A DNA stretch of 64,000 bases from Agreia pratensis (GTDB taxonomy: Bacteria; Actinomycetota; Actinomycetes; Actinomycetales; Microbacteriaceae). Positions 7,777 to 16,752 of this stretch are shown here, piece by piece. Both the position numbers and the translations under genes were made by a program. The notes below the pieces were generated by a model. The model had not been told where the DNA came from. It worked only from the letters and a program-made list of their open reading frames with translations, and searched no databases. The stretch spans positions 372,001 to 436,000 of the forward strand of contig NZ_FXAY01000001.1 of assembly GCF_900177685.1 (NCBI RefSeq). Direction: 5' to 3'. Numbering within the stretch: the first letter of the stretch is position 1; each line of letters opens with the position of its first letter.

Positions 7777-9846
7777 TCATTGCAGACTCTTGCAACCGAT
7801 CTGTTCGTTGAGCCCATCGATACCGTAAACGCACACGTTTTTCTGTCCAGGCTTGACGGGGATGGTCACCGAGAATCCATGCAACGGCCCGTAAGCCGGA
7901 TATGCACGCTGCACATCTGCACGCGACTCCCCAGCCGTGAAGGCGCCTGCCCACCCGCCGTCGACGTAGACATGGATCGGTATCGTCGCGGGCGAATCAG
8001 GGTCCAAGGTCCATCCGTTAAGCGTTGCGGTGCCGTTGGAAACAACAACCGATTCGAAGTTCCCGATCGGGCGACCAGTCGGCAACGTGACCGTGCGACA
8101 TCCGAGAGAGGGATTCGAATTGCCACCCTTGACGTTGATGCCGTACACGCAGACCTCGTTTTGGCCACCCTTTAGTGCGACAGGCAGACTGTAGCCATGC
8201 GAGTCGCCGTACCCCGGGTACGCACGGCCTACATCAGCTCGAGCTCCATCAGCATGTACAGCACCCGCCCACGCACCGTTCACATACACGTGAGCATCGA
8301 TCGGCGCAGCAGTATCCGGATCCAGAGCCCACCCCCGAACGACACCCTGGAAGCCCGTGACGACCACGTCATCGACACTGCCAACCGGGGGGCCAGTCGC
8401 AGAGGAGACCGTCACACAACCCAATGAGGGGTTGCCGTCCAAACCGTCGTTAATTCCGAAGATGCACACCTCGTTTGTGCCCACCGGGACAGGCACCTGC
8501 ACTTCGAATCCGTGCGCCGAGCCATACCCCGGATACGCCGCACCAACGTCGTTGCGGATCTTGTCGGCTACGAACGCACCTCCCCATCCGCCATTGACGT
8601 ATGCATGCACGGCGATTGGCGTCGCGACGTCGGGATCTATTGCCCAACCCGCGATGGTTGCAGTTCGACCTGATAACGTCGCTTTTTCCACATTCCCATA
8701 TGGCACACCGGTCGGTTTCTGGGCGGGAAGACATCCCAGAAGCGTGTTTGTCCCCTGTCCTAAATTGATCGCGTAAACGCAAATGTTTTGTGGCGTGGAC
8801 GGCGTTGGAATAGAGAACGAGAAGCCGTGCTTACTGCCGTATGACGGCCAGCGCGCCGCGATGTCTGGCCTGTCCGTATTAGCAGTGAATGCGCCGGCCC
8901 ATGCTCCTGTTCCGTAGGGGCCCCCTACATATGCATGAACCTGGATAGACCCAGACGTCTCCGGGTCGAACGTCCAACCCGCGACGGTGACCGTTTTGAA
9001 CCCAGCCTTCACGGAGTCCAAGCTGCCGATGGGGGAATAGTCCACACCCTGCGGCGAACCAAACCAGTCCCAATACAGTCTCCAAAAGTTGCGGTTTCCG
9101 TAGGAGGAACATCCATCGTTCTGTCCGCCATACAGATTGGACAGGGCCGAGGCGTTGGGCTGATACGGCGTGTAATAGTAGAGCGCAGCCGTCGCCTGAT
9201 TCTGGATGAGGACCGGCGATGAACCACAGTCTGCGTTGGGGTGATACCGGACGTTTGATACGGCTCCGACCGGAAACCATGTGAAGAACGCAGACGTTCC
9301 GGGAGGATTCGTGTAGCGCTTGTACTGCCAGGCCGCCTTGTACACCTGGTTGTAAAAGCCGTAGTACTGGGAATCACATGGCGCAGTGTCAGGACAGGCA
9401 AATCCAGTAGCACTTCGAAACTGGCCAGCATCCGGCCAGGTGTCCGTAACGAGAGACTGTTCCTTCTGTAACAGCACGAGAAGAACCTTTTGGCTGATCC
9501 CGCACACCTGGCCAACTTTGGCAATGATCTGAGCTGATGATTCGCTTCCGGCACCGTTGTACTGACCACACATCGCATCGGCCGCTCGCGTCCAAGTGTT
9601 TTCCGTATAGCTCTTGAGGCATGTGTAGCCCGCGCGGCACGAGGGAACCTGCGCGTTCAAGAAGTTCTGGACACCGCCAGCATCCATGGCATTGCCATCG
9701 AAGAACTTGGCGTCACTGATGATATTTCCGGCATTGAAATCAGACCCAGACAACGCCTGCGCATCAGTCGGAGCACTCACCATCGTGAAGAGGGACGATG
9801 CGAGGAGGAGCACAGCGAGTACGGCTACCGAACGACGAATTCTCAT
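7777..9846 (-). CDS. Secreted protein with lysozyme-like N-terminal domain and four GW/DPD repeats
   Basis: A 689-residue exported protein. A Sec signal peptide (RIRR, a hydrophobic core, then cleavage near AQA at 29-31) leads to a cysteine-rich domain at about 32-265. This domain contains KVLLVLLQKEQSLV with Glu129, reminiscent of the catalytic glutamate helix of lysozyme/transglycosylase-type folds. Four tandem repeats of about 95-105 residues follow (about 273-372, 383-477, 489-583, 594-685). Each has GW-x2-DP(D/E), HxYV, W(A/G)GAF/V, R-x-D(V/I), (Y/W)P-x-YG-x2-HG(F/Y), and a Cys pair in VC-(V/I)-(Y/F)(G/A)I...GC. Such repeats occur in other secreted actinobacterial proteins and are probably cell-wall or carbohydrate binding. 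The start overlaps the lipoprotein stop by 4 bases (ATGA). The enzymatic role is inference. Confidence 0.78.
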   Translation of the reverse strand: MRIRRSVAVLAVLLLASSLFTMVSAPTDAQALSGSDFNAGNIISDAKFFDGNAMDAGGVQNFLNAQVPSCRAGYTCLKSYTENTWTRAADAMCGQYNGAGSESSAQIIAKVGQVCGISQKVLLVLLQKEQSLVTDTWPDAGQFRSATGFACPDTAPCDSQYYGFYNQVYKAAWQYKRYTNPPGTSAFFTWFPVGAVSNVRYHPNADCGSSPVLIQNQATAALYYYTPYQPNASALSNLYGGQNDGCSSYGNRNFWRLYWDWFGSPQGVDYSPIGSLDSVKAGFKTVTVAGWTFDPETSGSIQVHAYVGGPYGTGAWAGAFTANTDRPDIAARWPSYGSKHGFSFSIPTPSTPQNICVYAINLGQGTNTLLGCLPAQKPTGVPYGNVEKATLSGRTATIAGWAIDPDVATPIAVHAYVNGGWGGAFVADKIRNDVGAAYPGYGSAHGFEVQVPVPVGTNEVCIFGINDGLDGNPSLGCVTVSSATGPPVGSVDDVVVTGFQGVVRGWALDPDTAAPIDAHVYVNGAWAGAVHADGARADVGRAYPGYGDSHGYSLPVALKGGQNEVCVYGINVKGGNSNPSLGCRTVTLPTGRPIGNFESVVVSNGTATLNGWTLDPDSPATIPIHVYVDGGWAGAFTAGESRADVQRAYPAYGPLHGFSVTIPVKPGQKNVCVYGIDGLNEQIGCKSLQ

Positions 9847-10367
9847 GGCAGCGTCACCGCGCTGTCGGCCTGCCCGTGGAACCCGGCTTCATCGAACATC
9901 ACTGTAACTCTCCAAGTTCCTTTTGAATCCGGCGGCAATACCACCGACAGATTCGCGCAGTACGTTACCGTCGCATCAGCCATGCCAGAAGACGTTGCCG
10001 AGACAGTCTGCGCATCCTGCGAGACAGTGAGCGTGCAGGTGCCCGACTCTGAAACGCGGTCCGTGACCATCGCCGTCCCGCTAACAGCGTTGCTCGCTGG
10101 GTCATAGGAAGCCGAGATCAATTCAAGACTTACCGTTGCCGGGCTTCCGGAGGCCTCTGGCTCCGGCACGCTTGTCTCTTCCGGAACCGGTGGAGGGGTC
10201 TCAGAAGGTGTGCCCTGCGGAACGGGCGTTGCGCTGCTTTCGCCTGACGAAGAAGGCACCGGCGAGGAAGCGCCCGCCCCGGGCTGCGCGCAGCCCGACA
10301 GAACGATCATCGCGGACGCGCACAACGCCCAGATCGCTATTGACCTTTTTGCTTGTGAGTTCCCCAT
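9843..10367 (-). CDS. Predicted lipoprotein with Pro/Ser/Glu-rich linker
   Basis: A 174-residue protein with a clear lipoprotein signal: KR near the start, a hydrophobic core, and lipobox LSGC with Cys26 as the lipidated residue. Residues about 30-75 are a low-complexity linker of Pro, Ser, Thr and Glu (wall-spanning type). The C-terminal 95 residues look like a small beta-sandwich with two cysteines (SGTCTLTV and VTYCANLSV) that could form a disulphide. No family is recognised. It sits directly upstream of the GW-repeat protein with a 4-base overlap, so the two are made together and may form one membrane-anchored assembly. Confidence 0.72.
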   Translation of the reverse strand: MGNSQAKRSIAIWALCASAMIVLSGCAQPGAGASSPVPSSSGESSATPVPQGTPSETPPPVPEETSVPEPEASGSPATVSLELISASYDPASNAVSGTAMVTDRVSESGTCTLTVSQDAQTVSATSSGMADATVTYCANLSVVLPPDSKGTWRVTVMFDEAGFHGQADSAVTLP

Positions 10368-10430
10368 CGATTCGATGATAAGCGTTCGTCGGTCATGTTG
10401 GATGGCGCCGAGCCGCAGATATTCACGCAG

Positions 10431-13337
10431 CTACGAGATTTTCTCCGGGTCAGATAGGTAATCGTATATGCCGCCAAGAGCCGTATCCCATTGGGAGTGG
10501 TTCGCCTGGATTGTGTCGAGGGCATTCGACTGAATGCGGCTTCTCAAGGCCTTGTCTCGAACCAGTAAATCAAGTTTCTCCACGATGTCGTCAAGCGTGC
10601 GCATTGTCAGGACAGAATTCTCGCCGTCCTTGAACAGCCATTTGAACCAATCGCTGTCGGGCGCAACCATCGCGACCCCGCTTGCCATCAATTCGAGCGG
10701 CAGGTACGAAGGGTGCCGCGAGATCTGCATTGTCAAGCCGATATCTGTCTCTCGATAGATCGCTCCGGTTGCTCGGTAGTCCAGCAGACGCATGTCAATG
10801 AAATCTGCGCTCTCAGGCAGGTAACGCGCTCCGGCAGCGACAATCCTGACTCCGTCGCCATGTATTCGCTTGATCTCGGCGAGCGCCGCGTACACAAGCT
10901 CCCAGCAATTTCTGAAGTGGTCACGAGCGTAGGCAAAGATCGTTACAGGCTCTCCGGCGCTTTTCTCCCGACGCCCCTCAGCGTGGTAGATCGTCGAGTC
11001 CACCGCTGGCGTGAACGCCATGCCTTTTCCGTGGTACATCTCGGTGTATATCTTGTGCATGCTTTCTGTGTTGCAGAGCGCATAGAGGCCTAGCTTGTAG
11101 GTTTCCTCGGCCATGGCATAGAGGCTGCTCGCCGGGTAGAACCCGGGCTCGTAGTCCTGCATCAGGTAGAACTTTCGGCCCACGTTCGGAGCCTTGGCCA
11201 CGTGGACCGCCGTTAGCCAGAGCGTCGCGACGGCAGCATCGGCGGCCGGCAGCGACGCGATTGACTCGTCTGAACCGTCATAGAAAACTATCTCCGCTTC
11301 GGAGAGGCTGGGGAAAGCAGCTGTCAGCGCCGAGGTGGTAAACGGGAGATCTGGCGTAGCCAGGGAGATGAAGCGGTTGGTCACCCCGTGGTCACGAGCC
11401 AGCTTGTCGGCAATCCTGAACGCCGTGTTCAGACCGCCGAAGAAGGGCATGTCGATATCGGGGATGAACCAATTGACGGTCTTGACGTCAGACCGGCCAA
11501 TCAGGGCTTCATGAGCGGTGTGAACTGCACGGACCTCCTCCGCGGAGATCGTCGCTGCACCCAGGAGCACTTTGGCTTCCTCTGAGATCGATCCGCTTTG
11601 GACAACTTTGGTGTATGCCCGATTCATATTCGACAGAGCCAGCTTGAGAGGACTGTCATCCCAAACGCTGTTGAAACGAGGTACCGCCGTGAGTGGGGAC
11701 ACATTCGGGGACAGGTACGGGTTGCCTCCCAGCAGCCAGGAGTGGTAACGCCAGTAGCTCGAGTAGTAGTCCTCTACGGGCACAGCCGTACCTCTTGTTA
11801 GAGATTCGAAGTGTCGCACCGTATCGAATGGAATGACGACGTTTCGACGAGATCTGATGATCTGATCGAGACCGAGCACCACGTCGCTTCCACACAAGAT
11901 GAAGTTCTCGGCAAGTCCACCGACTTCCTCGAAATCCGACCGGCGGATCGCGACGCACGCGCCCGTGACCGCAAGACCGTTGCGGTACCACTTGGTCGAA
12001 CCGATGATCGTGTCTGCTCCCGGAGTCATCCCCGCGAAGAGATTATCTGCGGAACCGCCCGGCCCGATCGTCACACCACCATGCTGGATGAGGCCATCGG
12101 CTTGTCGGTGCTGAACACCGACCGTACCGACACCGTCGCGCATAAGGTGCCCGACCATCTCTTTCATCCACTGGGGGTCGACTATCTCCGTGTCGTCGTT
12201 GAGGAGAAGCACAACCTCCCCGGAAGATGCTCGCGCGGCGACATTATTAACGCGCGAGTAGTTGAAGGGCTGCTCGGTCCACCAAATGATCGAGGCGGAT
12301 AGTCCTCGAGTGTTCTGCTCGTACCATTCGTCGTTCTCATCGCTCTGCCCGCCGTTGTCGATGATCGTCACATCGAACGCGTCGTAGTCGGTTCGAGCGA
12401 GACTCGGAAGCAGCCTCGCGAGGTTCTTACGAGAGTGGCGGGTAGGTATAACGACAGAGACCGTCGGCCACTCGGGCAAGTCGAACATGACTCGCACGAC
12501 GCCGTTTTCTACGCTCGCGGATGAGTTCTCGCCGCGGGAAGCGAGCACCTCGCGCACCATCTGAGCGTCAGCGTCGGAAGCGTTCGCCCGCCAATCTCGC
12601 GGCTCGCTGAGAAGCACACGGCTGACGTTGGCGGTTTCGCGCGGACGAAGATCGAGGTCGAGAAGGAACCTCCACACGCCCCTGTCCGACAGCTCTACGG
12701 GAGGCAGGCCTTCGGCGACGACGCGCTTGACCGCAAAGGCACGGTCGAGGTAGTTGGCGCTCAGCATCATCTCGGGTGACCAGACTGGCCTGAACATCGG
12801 GCTTTCGGCTTTGCCAGCGATTTTCACATCAGAATCGAACGTGATCACCTTCACCGCGGGGTCGACACGATGCTTCTTCGCAATATCTGCAAGCGCGAGA
12901 GGGGCGAACCGCGCGCCTGCACGGAGAAAGACGACGAAGTCCCCAGGGGCAGTGCTCAAGTCGACGAGCTCGCCCTGACGCACGACGGTCACATCGGCGC
13001 CGACCTCGGGCTGACCGAAGATAGACCCCTTCGTGCGCTCAATTTCAGCGTTCGTCGTGGTGGCTATAGCTTCGATAAAGACCGAGAAACGAACCTCCTC
13101 GCCGGCAGCGACTCCCGCCAGCTGAGGATGCTCCTGCTGGTGACGCCAGACATCGTAACTCTCGAGACCGTTGTTATTGCTGAAGAGTTTGCGCTCGCGT
13201 CGCAGCGTCGCTGCCCGCACTTCGTCGCGTCCTTTTCTTAAACTTTGGTAGCCAAGAGATGCAGCTTTGCGCGTAACGGAGTCTTCCGGCAGTCGCCGAC
13301 GGAGGCCGTGGACGATGGACGATCTGATGGAACTCAT
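10431..13337 (-). CDS. Three-module glycosyltransferase: degenerate GT2, GT2, WsaF-like GT4
   Basis: A 968-residue cytoplasmic enzyme. Residues about 80-290 look like a decayed GT2 module: DFVVFLRAGARFAPLAL, a lone D-S-D, then FRPVWSPEMMLSANYLDR, as seen in the first module of large O-antigen transferases. Residues about 291-515 are a full GT2 with SVVIPTRHSRKNL, LLLNDDTEI as metal site, and TGACVAIRRSDFEEVGG. Residues about 615-960 are GT-B/GT4 and resemble rhamnosyltransferase WsaF: FYLMQDYEPGFYPASS, AEETYKLGLYALC, and SYLPLELMASGVAMVAP. The last part matches the enzymes encoded at 22899 and 24128. It probably adds two sugars in turn to a rhamnose-type chain. It stands alone between gaps of 63 and 85 bp. 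The order of domains is seen; the sugars are inferred. Confidence 0.82.
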   Translation of the reverse strand: MSSIRSSIVHGLRRRLPEDSVTRKAASLGYQSLRKGRDEVRAATLRRERKLFSNNNGLESYDVWRHQQEHPQLAGVAAGEEVRFSVFIEAIATTTNAEIERTKGSIFGQPEVGADVTVVRQGELVDLSTAPGDFVVFLRAGARFAPLALADIAKKHRVDPAVKVITFDSDVKIAGKAESPMFRPVWSPEMMLSANYLDRAFAVKRVVAEGLPPVELSDRGVWRFLLDLDLRPRETANVSRVLLSEPRDWRANASDADAQMVREVLASRGENSSASVENGVVRVMFDLPEWPTVSVVIPTRHSRKNLARLLPSLARTDYDAFDVTIIDNGGQSDENDEWYEQNTRGLSASIIWWTEQPFNYSRVNNVAARASSGEVVLLLNDDTEIVDPQWMKEMVGHLMRDGVGTVGVQHRQADGLIQHGGVTIGPGGSADNLFAGMTPGADTIIGSTKWYRNGLAVTGACVAIRRSDFEEVGGLAENFILCGSDVVLGLDQIIRSRRNVVIPFDTVRHFESLTRGTAVPVEDYYSSYWRYHSWLLGGNPYLSPNVSPLTAVPRFNSVWDDSPLKLALSNMNRAYTKVVQSGSISEEAKVLLGAATISAEEVRAVHTAHEALIGRSDVKTVNWFIPDIDMPFFGGLNTAFRIADKLARDHGVTNRFISLATPDLPFTTSALTAAFPSLSEAEIVFYDGSDESIASLPAADAAVATLWLTAVHVAKAPNVGRKFYLMQDYEPGFYPASSLYAMAEETYKLGLYALCNTESMHKIYTEMYHGKGMAFTPAVDSTIYHAEGRREKSAGEPVTIFAYARDHFRNCWELVYAALAEIKRIHGDGVRIVAAGARYLPESADFIDMRLLDYRATGAIYRETDIGLTMQISRHPSYLPLELMASGVAMVAPDSDWFKWLFKDGENSVLTMRTLDDIVEKLDLLVRDKALRSRIQSNALDTIQANHSQWDTALGGIYDYLSDPEKIS

Positions 13338-13422
13338 ATTTCACTCTCGGTTAGTGCGCGTTCAATGGGATGCCTCCACCCTCGCGCCCCGAGGATGCCC
13401 GGCATCATCGCTCCTCGGAAGT

Positions 13423-15525
13423 TTACAGCACGCCCTCGGCAGCATCCCCGAGGACTGCAGGCCGGCCGATAACTGAACGCACTGCCATGAGGTAGGTGGA
13501 AGCAAACCGTTGCGATGGTTCGAGTACTGCGCCTTCCGCCCACTCATTCCAGGCGTTCACGAAGACAATCCTGTCTTCTGGAGAGCGTGCGTCCAACGCC
13601 TCAACAGCCGTCTGCAGCCAGCGGTGGAAAGTGAACGGATTGGCGCCGAACCAGAGCTCAGGCATCCACTGCCGACGCGGCGTGTTGTCGTAATTCACCA
13701 TGACACCCGGGTAGTGATCTGGATTGACACCCGATCGCAGTTCGGCCTCTGCGCTCTCGACGAGGCTCTCGTACGTGTACGTGTTGCCGACGAAGCGCTC
13801 ATCGAAATCGAGGCCCGTTCGATCGAGCGCCCCTCTATGCATCCTGTGAGGAGGGAAATCTAGCGTGCCATCGATCCCTCGTTCCGTCCCATCGAGACCG
13901 AGACCGTCGAACTGCTCGCCTACGTCAACGGACAGGACCTCGAGCTCTCCCACGCCCGCATCGCGAGCAGCCTTGCGCCACTCTTCCAGTACCGACTCAT
14001 AGTTCGGTATCTGACTCAAGCGGTAGACGGCCAGGATCGGCTTGCCGCGCGTGCGGATGTAGCGGGGATCCAGCAGCAGGGGCATCACGTCATAGATGAA
14101 CTGCGTCGCTGGTACGGATTCATAGTCTTGCTCGATGAGGACATCATCGTCCCGGCCATCCCACCGGCGACTCCAGTTCTCGTTGGCCCACATTATGCAG
14201 AACGGTTCATTTTCGGACGAACCATGGTGAGACTCGATCGGCCTGGACATCAGTCGTCTACCGGCGAACCAGTAGTAGTAGTACATGAACCCTTCAATGC
14301 CGGCCGCTCTTGCAAGCGCATACTGCTCACGCCTGACGGCCACCGACGTCAGGTTGTAAAAACCGAGGTCGGCAGGAAGAAATGGTTGAATATGGCCTCT
14401 GAACGATGGCTGGGCGGCGGCCACATTGGACCACTCAGTGAATCCCCTGCCCCACCATTCATCATTCTCCGGAAACGAATGAAACTGTGGAAGATAAAAG
14501 GGGATGACGCGCGCCCGAGGCACTACTTCAGCATCAGGTTCAAATCGTCGCCAACCGGGCAACTCGTTCAACGCCCCGGTATTCGGGTCCGACCGATGCA
14601 ACTCCCGAACTTCCTCGATCTTCATGCCAGCCTCTAGCGCAAGAACGCCCACCAGTCGTTCCACGGCGTGCGCAGTGGTTCCATCAATCTGAGCGTCTTC
14701 ACTTTCGAAGTCGGCTTCGGACAGCTCAAGAGCGCGAAGACCTTGCAGGACGAACGAGCGCACCCAGTACATCGATCCCGACGGAAACCGCAACGCCTCC
14801 TCGTCCAGTGGCAGCTGCAGACGCTCCATCAGATCACGAGCTATGTGTAGATTCGATCCCCAGAACTCAGCCCCCCGCACACTCCCATCGGCAGTAACAA
14901 GCCCAAGCAAGGAGTCAGCGGCGAACGCGGCGAGAATCTTCTGAATGCCGTCAATGGATCCGGCCAGCTGATCCAAGAACTCATCGCGCCACTCCTCGCC
15001 GGTGCCGCGGAGCGTGGGATGCGTCTCTCTCCAAGGACTCTTCTTCGTATGCAGTTTCAGAATCAGTTCATATGGTTCCAGAAGGCCCGCGTTGACAAGA
15101 CGAATCATGGGAAGAATGTCTCGGCCTTGGTTCTCTACATCCAAAACGACAACAGAGTTAGCCTTGGGCATCTTTGACCCATTGACCTGGATCTGCTCCC
15201 CGCTCGAGTTGGTTATGAAGATATCGAACGGAACAGGAATGTCTGCGAGCCGGGCCAGGATATCGTCGAGAAGATCGACATAGAAGACATGAAGGACAAC
15301 AGCGACTCTGGGTGGAACGCGCGCAGTTGGGGCCGAGACTGCCTGTCGCCATTGGCGGGGCAATCGGGCCTTCAGCCGGCTGTCCCTTCTAGCTAGCCAA
15401 CGCCGAGCACCGGCTGGATAGTCTTCGAGCCCCGGCGGCCGCTCTACAGCTCCAAGGCGATCAGCGACTCGAAATGCTATGCGACCCAGTCGCCTCCCCG
15501 CCCCGGCGAGCGTGTAACGCCTCAT
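13423..15525 (-). CDS. RgpF (rhamnan synthesis F) - WbsX (GH99-like) fusion glycosyltransferase
   Basis: A 700-residue protein with two parts. Residues about 70-310 match the rhamnan synthesis protein F family: VVLHVFYVDLLDDIL, NQGRDILPMI and LKLHTKKSPW. Residues about 338-690 match the WbsX / GH99-like family: RVIPFYLPQFHSFPENDEWW, GFTEWSNV, YYYYWFAGRRLMSRP, WANENWSRRWDG, and VFVNAWNEWAEGAVLEPS near the end. Both families make surface polysaccharide. The start is set at the ATG at 15525: the frame runs open further upstream but would then overlap the ABC transporter gene by over 200 bases with arginine/serine-rich, non-family sequence. It follows the ATPase gene after 13 bp and probably builds the chain exported by that transporter. 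Confidence 0.84.
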   Translation of the reverse strand: MRRYTLAGAGRRLGRIAFRVADRLGAVERPPGLEDYPAGARRWLARRDSRLKARLPRQWRQAVSAPTARVPPRVAVVLHVFYVDLLDDILARLADIPVPFDIFITNSSGEQIQVNGSKMPKANSVVVLDVENQGRDILPMIRLVNAGLLEPYELILKLHTKKSPWRETHPTLRGTGEEWRDEFLDQLAGSIDGIQKILAAFAADSLLGLVTADGSVRGAEFWGSNLHIARDLMERLQLPLDEEALRFPSGSMYWVRSFVLQGLRALELSEADFESEDAQIDGTTAHAVERLVGVLALEAGMKIEEVRELHRSDPNTGALNELPGWRRFEPDAEVVPRARVIPFYLPQFHSFPENDEWWGRGFTEWSNVAAAQPSFRGHIQPFLPADLGFYNLTSVAVRREQYALARAAGIEGFMYYYYWFAGRRLMSRPIESHHGSSENEPFCIMWANENWSRRWDGRDDDVLIEQDYESVPATQFIYDVMPLLLDPRYIRTRGKPILAVYRLSQIPNYESVLEEWRKAARDAGVGELEVLSVDVGEQFDGLGLDGTERGIDGTLDFPPHRMHRGALDRTGLDFDERFVGNTYTYESLVESAEAELRSGVNPDHYPGVMVNYDNTPRRQWMPELWFGANPFTFHRWLQTAVEALDARSPEDRIVFVNAWNEWAEGAVLEPSQRFASTYLMAVRSVIGRPAVLGDAAEGVL

Positions 15526-15538
15526 CGGCCGGCTGTGC

Positions 15539-16747
15539 TCAACGCGCTTGATCGACGACGCCGATATCCGCGATCTCCGGCACAGCGAAGAGGGTTCCAG
15601 CCGCCAGGTCGTAGTACGGCACATCGAACGAAGCAATCTGCGGGCGATCATGAAGGTGAGTTCCGTCATGAGCCATGAGCGAGACATTGACGAAGTACTT
15701 GCCAGAACCGAAATGCACGTCTCGAATAGTGAACTCGATGGTGCGTGCATCTTTGAGCCTGGGAAGACTCATTTTCATTCGCTTTGTCGTCGTGCCATAG
15801 ACCGCCTGACCGAGGACACTGTCGATCTGGACGGCCGCCACCCATCGTTCCAATCCGTCACGATGCGAGAAGGTCGCCGAGATCACGAGATCATCACCGG
15901 GCTCGATCGCGTCGCCCTCGGCGCGCCCTTCGGCCCGGACGGATGCTGACAGAACGCGGCCCGCGTCGACGGAGTCATCGCCATGACTCGCGGCATCCTC
16001 TAGCCGTCGGTCCTCTAGGAGGTCTCTGAACTCGACGGTTGCTCGTTGCGGAGCACCGTCAAATCGAACGGACCCCTCGCTTAGCAGAACTGCCCGGTCA
16101 CACATTTCCGTAACTTGCCCCAGAGAGTGCGTCACCAGAATGATGGTGCGGCCCTCAGATTGAAACTGACGGATCTTGTCGAGGCACTTGCGTTGGAAAG
16201 CCTCGTCGCCCACTGCGAGCACCTCGTCGACCAATAGAAGGTCGGGGTCCACATGGATGGCGACCGCGAAGGCAAGTCGCACATACATACCGCTCGAGTA
16301 AAATTTCACTTGAGTGTCGATGAAGTTCTCGATACCTGAGAAATCCACGATGTCATCGAAGTAGTAGTCAGTCTGCTTGGTCGTCAGACCGAGGATCGAT
16401 GCGTTCAGGTAGACATTCTCGCGCCCAGTGAGATCCGGATGGAAGCCAGCGCCCAGCTCGAGAAGCGCAGCGAGCCTCCCCCTGCGTTCGACTTTCCCTG
16501 TAGACGGTTCGATGATGCCGCCGATGGCCTTGAGCAGAGTGCTCTTTCCTGACCCGTTGGGCCCAATGAGTCCGATCGAGCTTCCTGCGTTGATCTCAAG
16601 GCTGATATCTCGCAACGCCCAGAAGTCCTCTTTGAACTTCGCCGACCGCCCAGCATTGACGATTCGTTCTTTCAGACTTTTCTCTTTGCGGATGACGAAT
16701 CGCTTCGACACATTTTCGAGGCGGACGACGGGAACGTTACTGGCCAT
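15539..16747 (-). CDS. wzt: ABC transporter ATP-binding protein for polysaccharide export (Wzt type)
   Basis: A 402-residue ATPase that drives export of a finished lipid-linked polysaccharide. Walker A is GPNGSGKST (62-70), the signature is YSSGMYVRLAFA (about 150-161), Walker B LLLVDEVLAVGD (about 170-181), and the H-loop VTHSLGQV. Unlike short TagH/RfbE-type ATPases, it has an added C-terminal beta domain (about 265-400: DLVISATFSH, TIEFTIRDVHFGSGKYFVNV, HLHDRPQIASFDV). In Wzt proteins this domain reads a terminal modification of the glycan. The gene follows the permease after 5 bp and precedes the RgpF-WbsX fusion. Confidence 0.92.
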   Translation of the reverse strand: MASNVPVVRLENVSKRFVIRKEKSLKERIVNAGRSAKFKEDFWALRDISLEINAGSSIGLIGPNGSGKSTLLKAIGGIIEPSTGKVERRGRLAALLELGAGFHPDLTGRENVYLNASILGLTTKQTDYYFDDIVDFSGIENFIDTQVKFYSSGMYVRLAFAVAIHVDPDLLLVDEVLAVGDEAFQRKCLDKIRQFQSEGRTIILVTHSLGQVTEMCDRAVLLSEGSVRFDGAPQRATVEFRDLLEDRRLEDAASHGDDSVDAGRVLSASVRAEGRAEGDAIEPGDDLVISATFSHRDGLERWVAAVQIDSVLGQAVYGTTTKRMKMSLPRLKDARTIEFTIRDVHFGSGKYFVNVSLMAHDGTHLHDRPQIASFDVPYYDLAAGTLFAVPEIADIGVVDQAR

Positions 16748-16752
16748 GAGTG

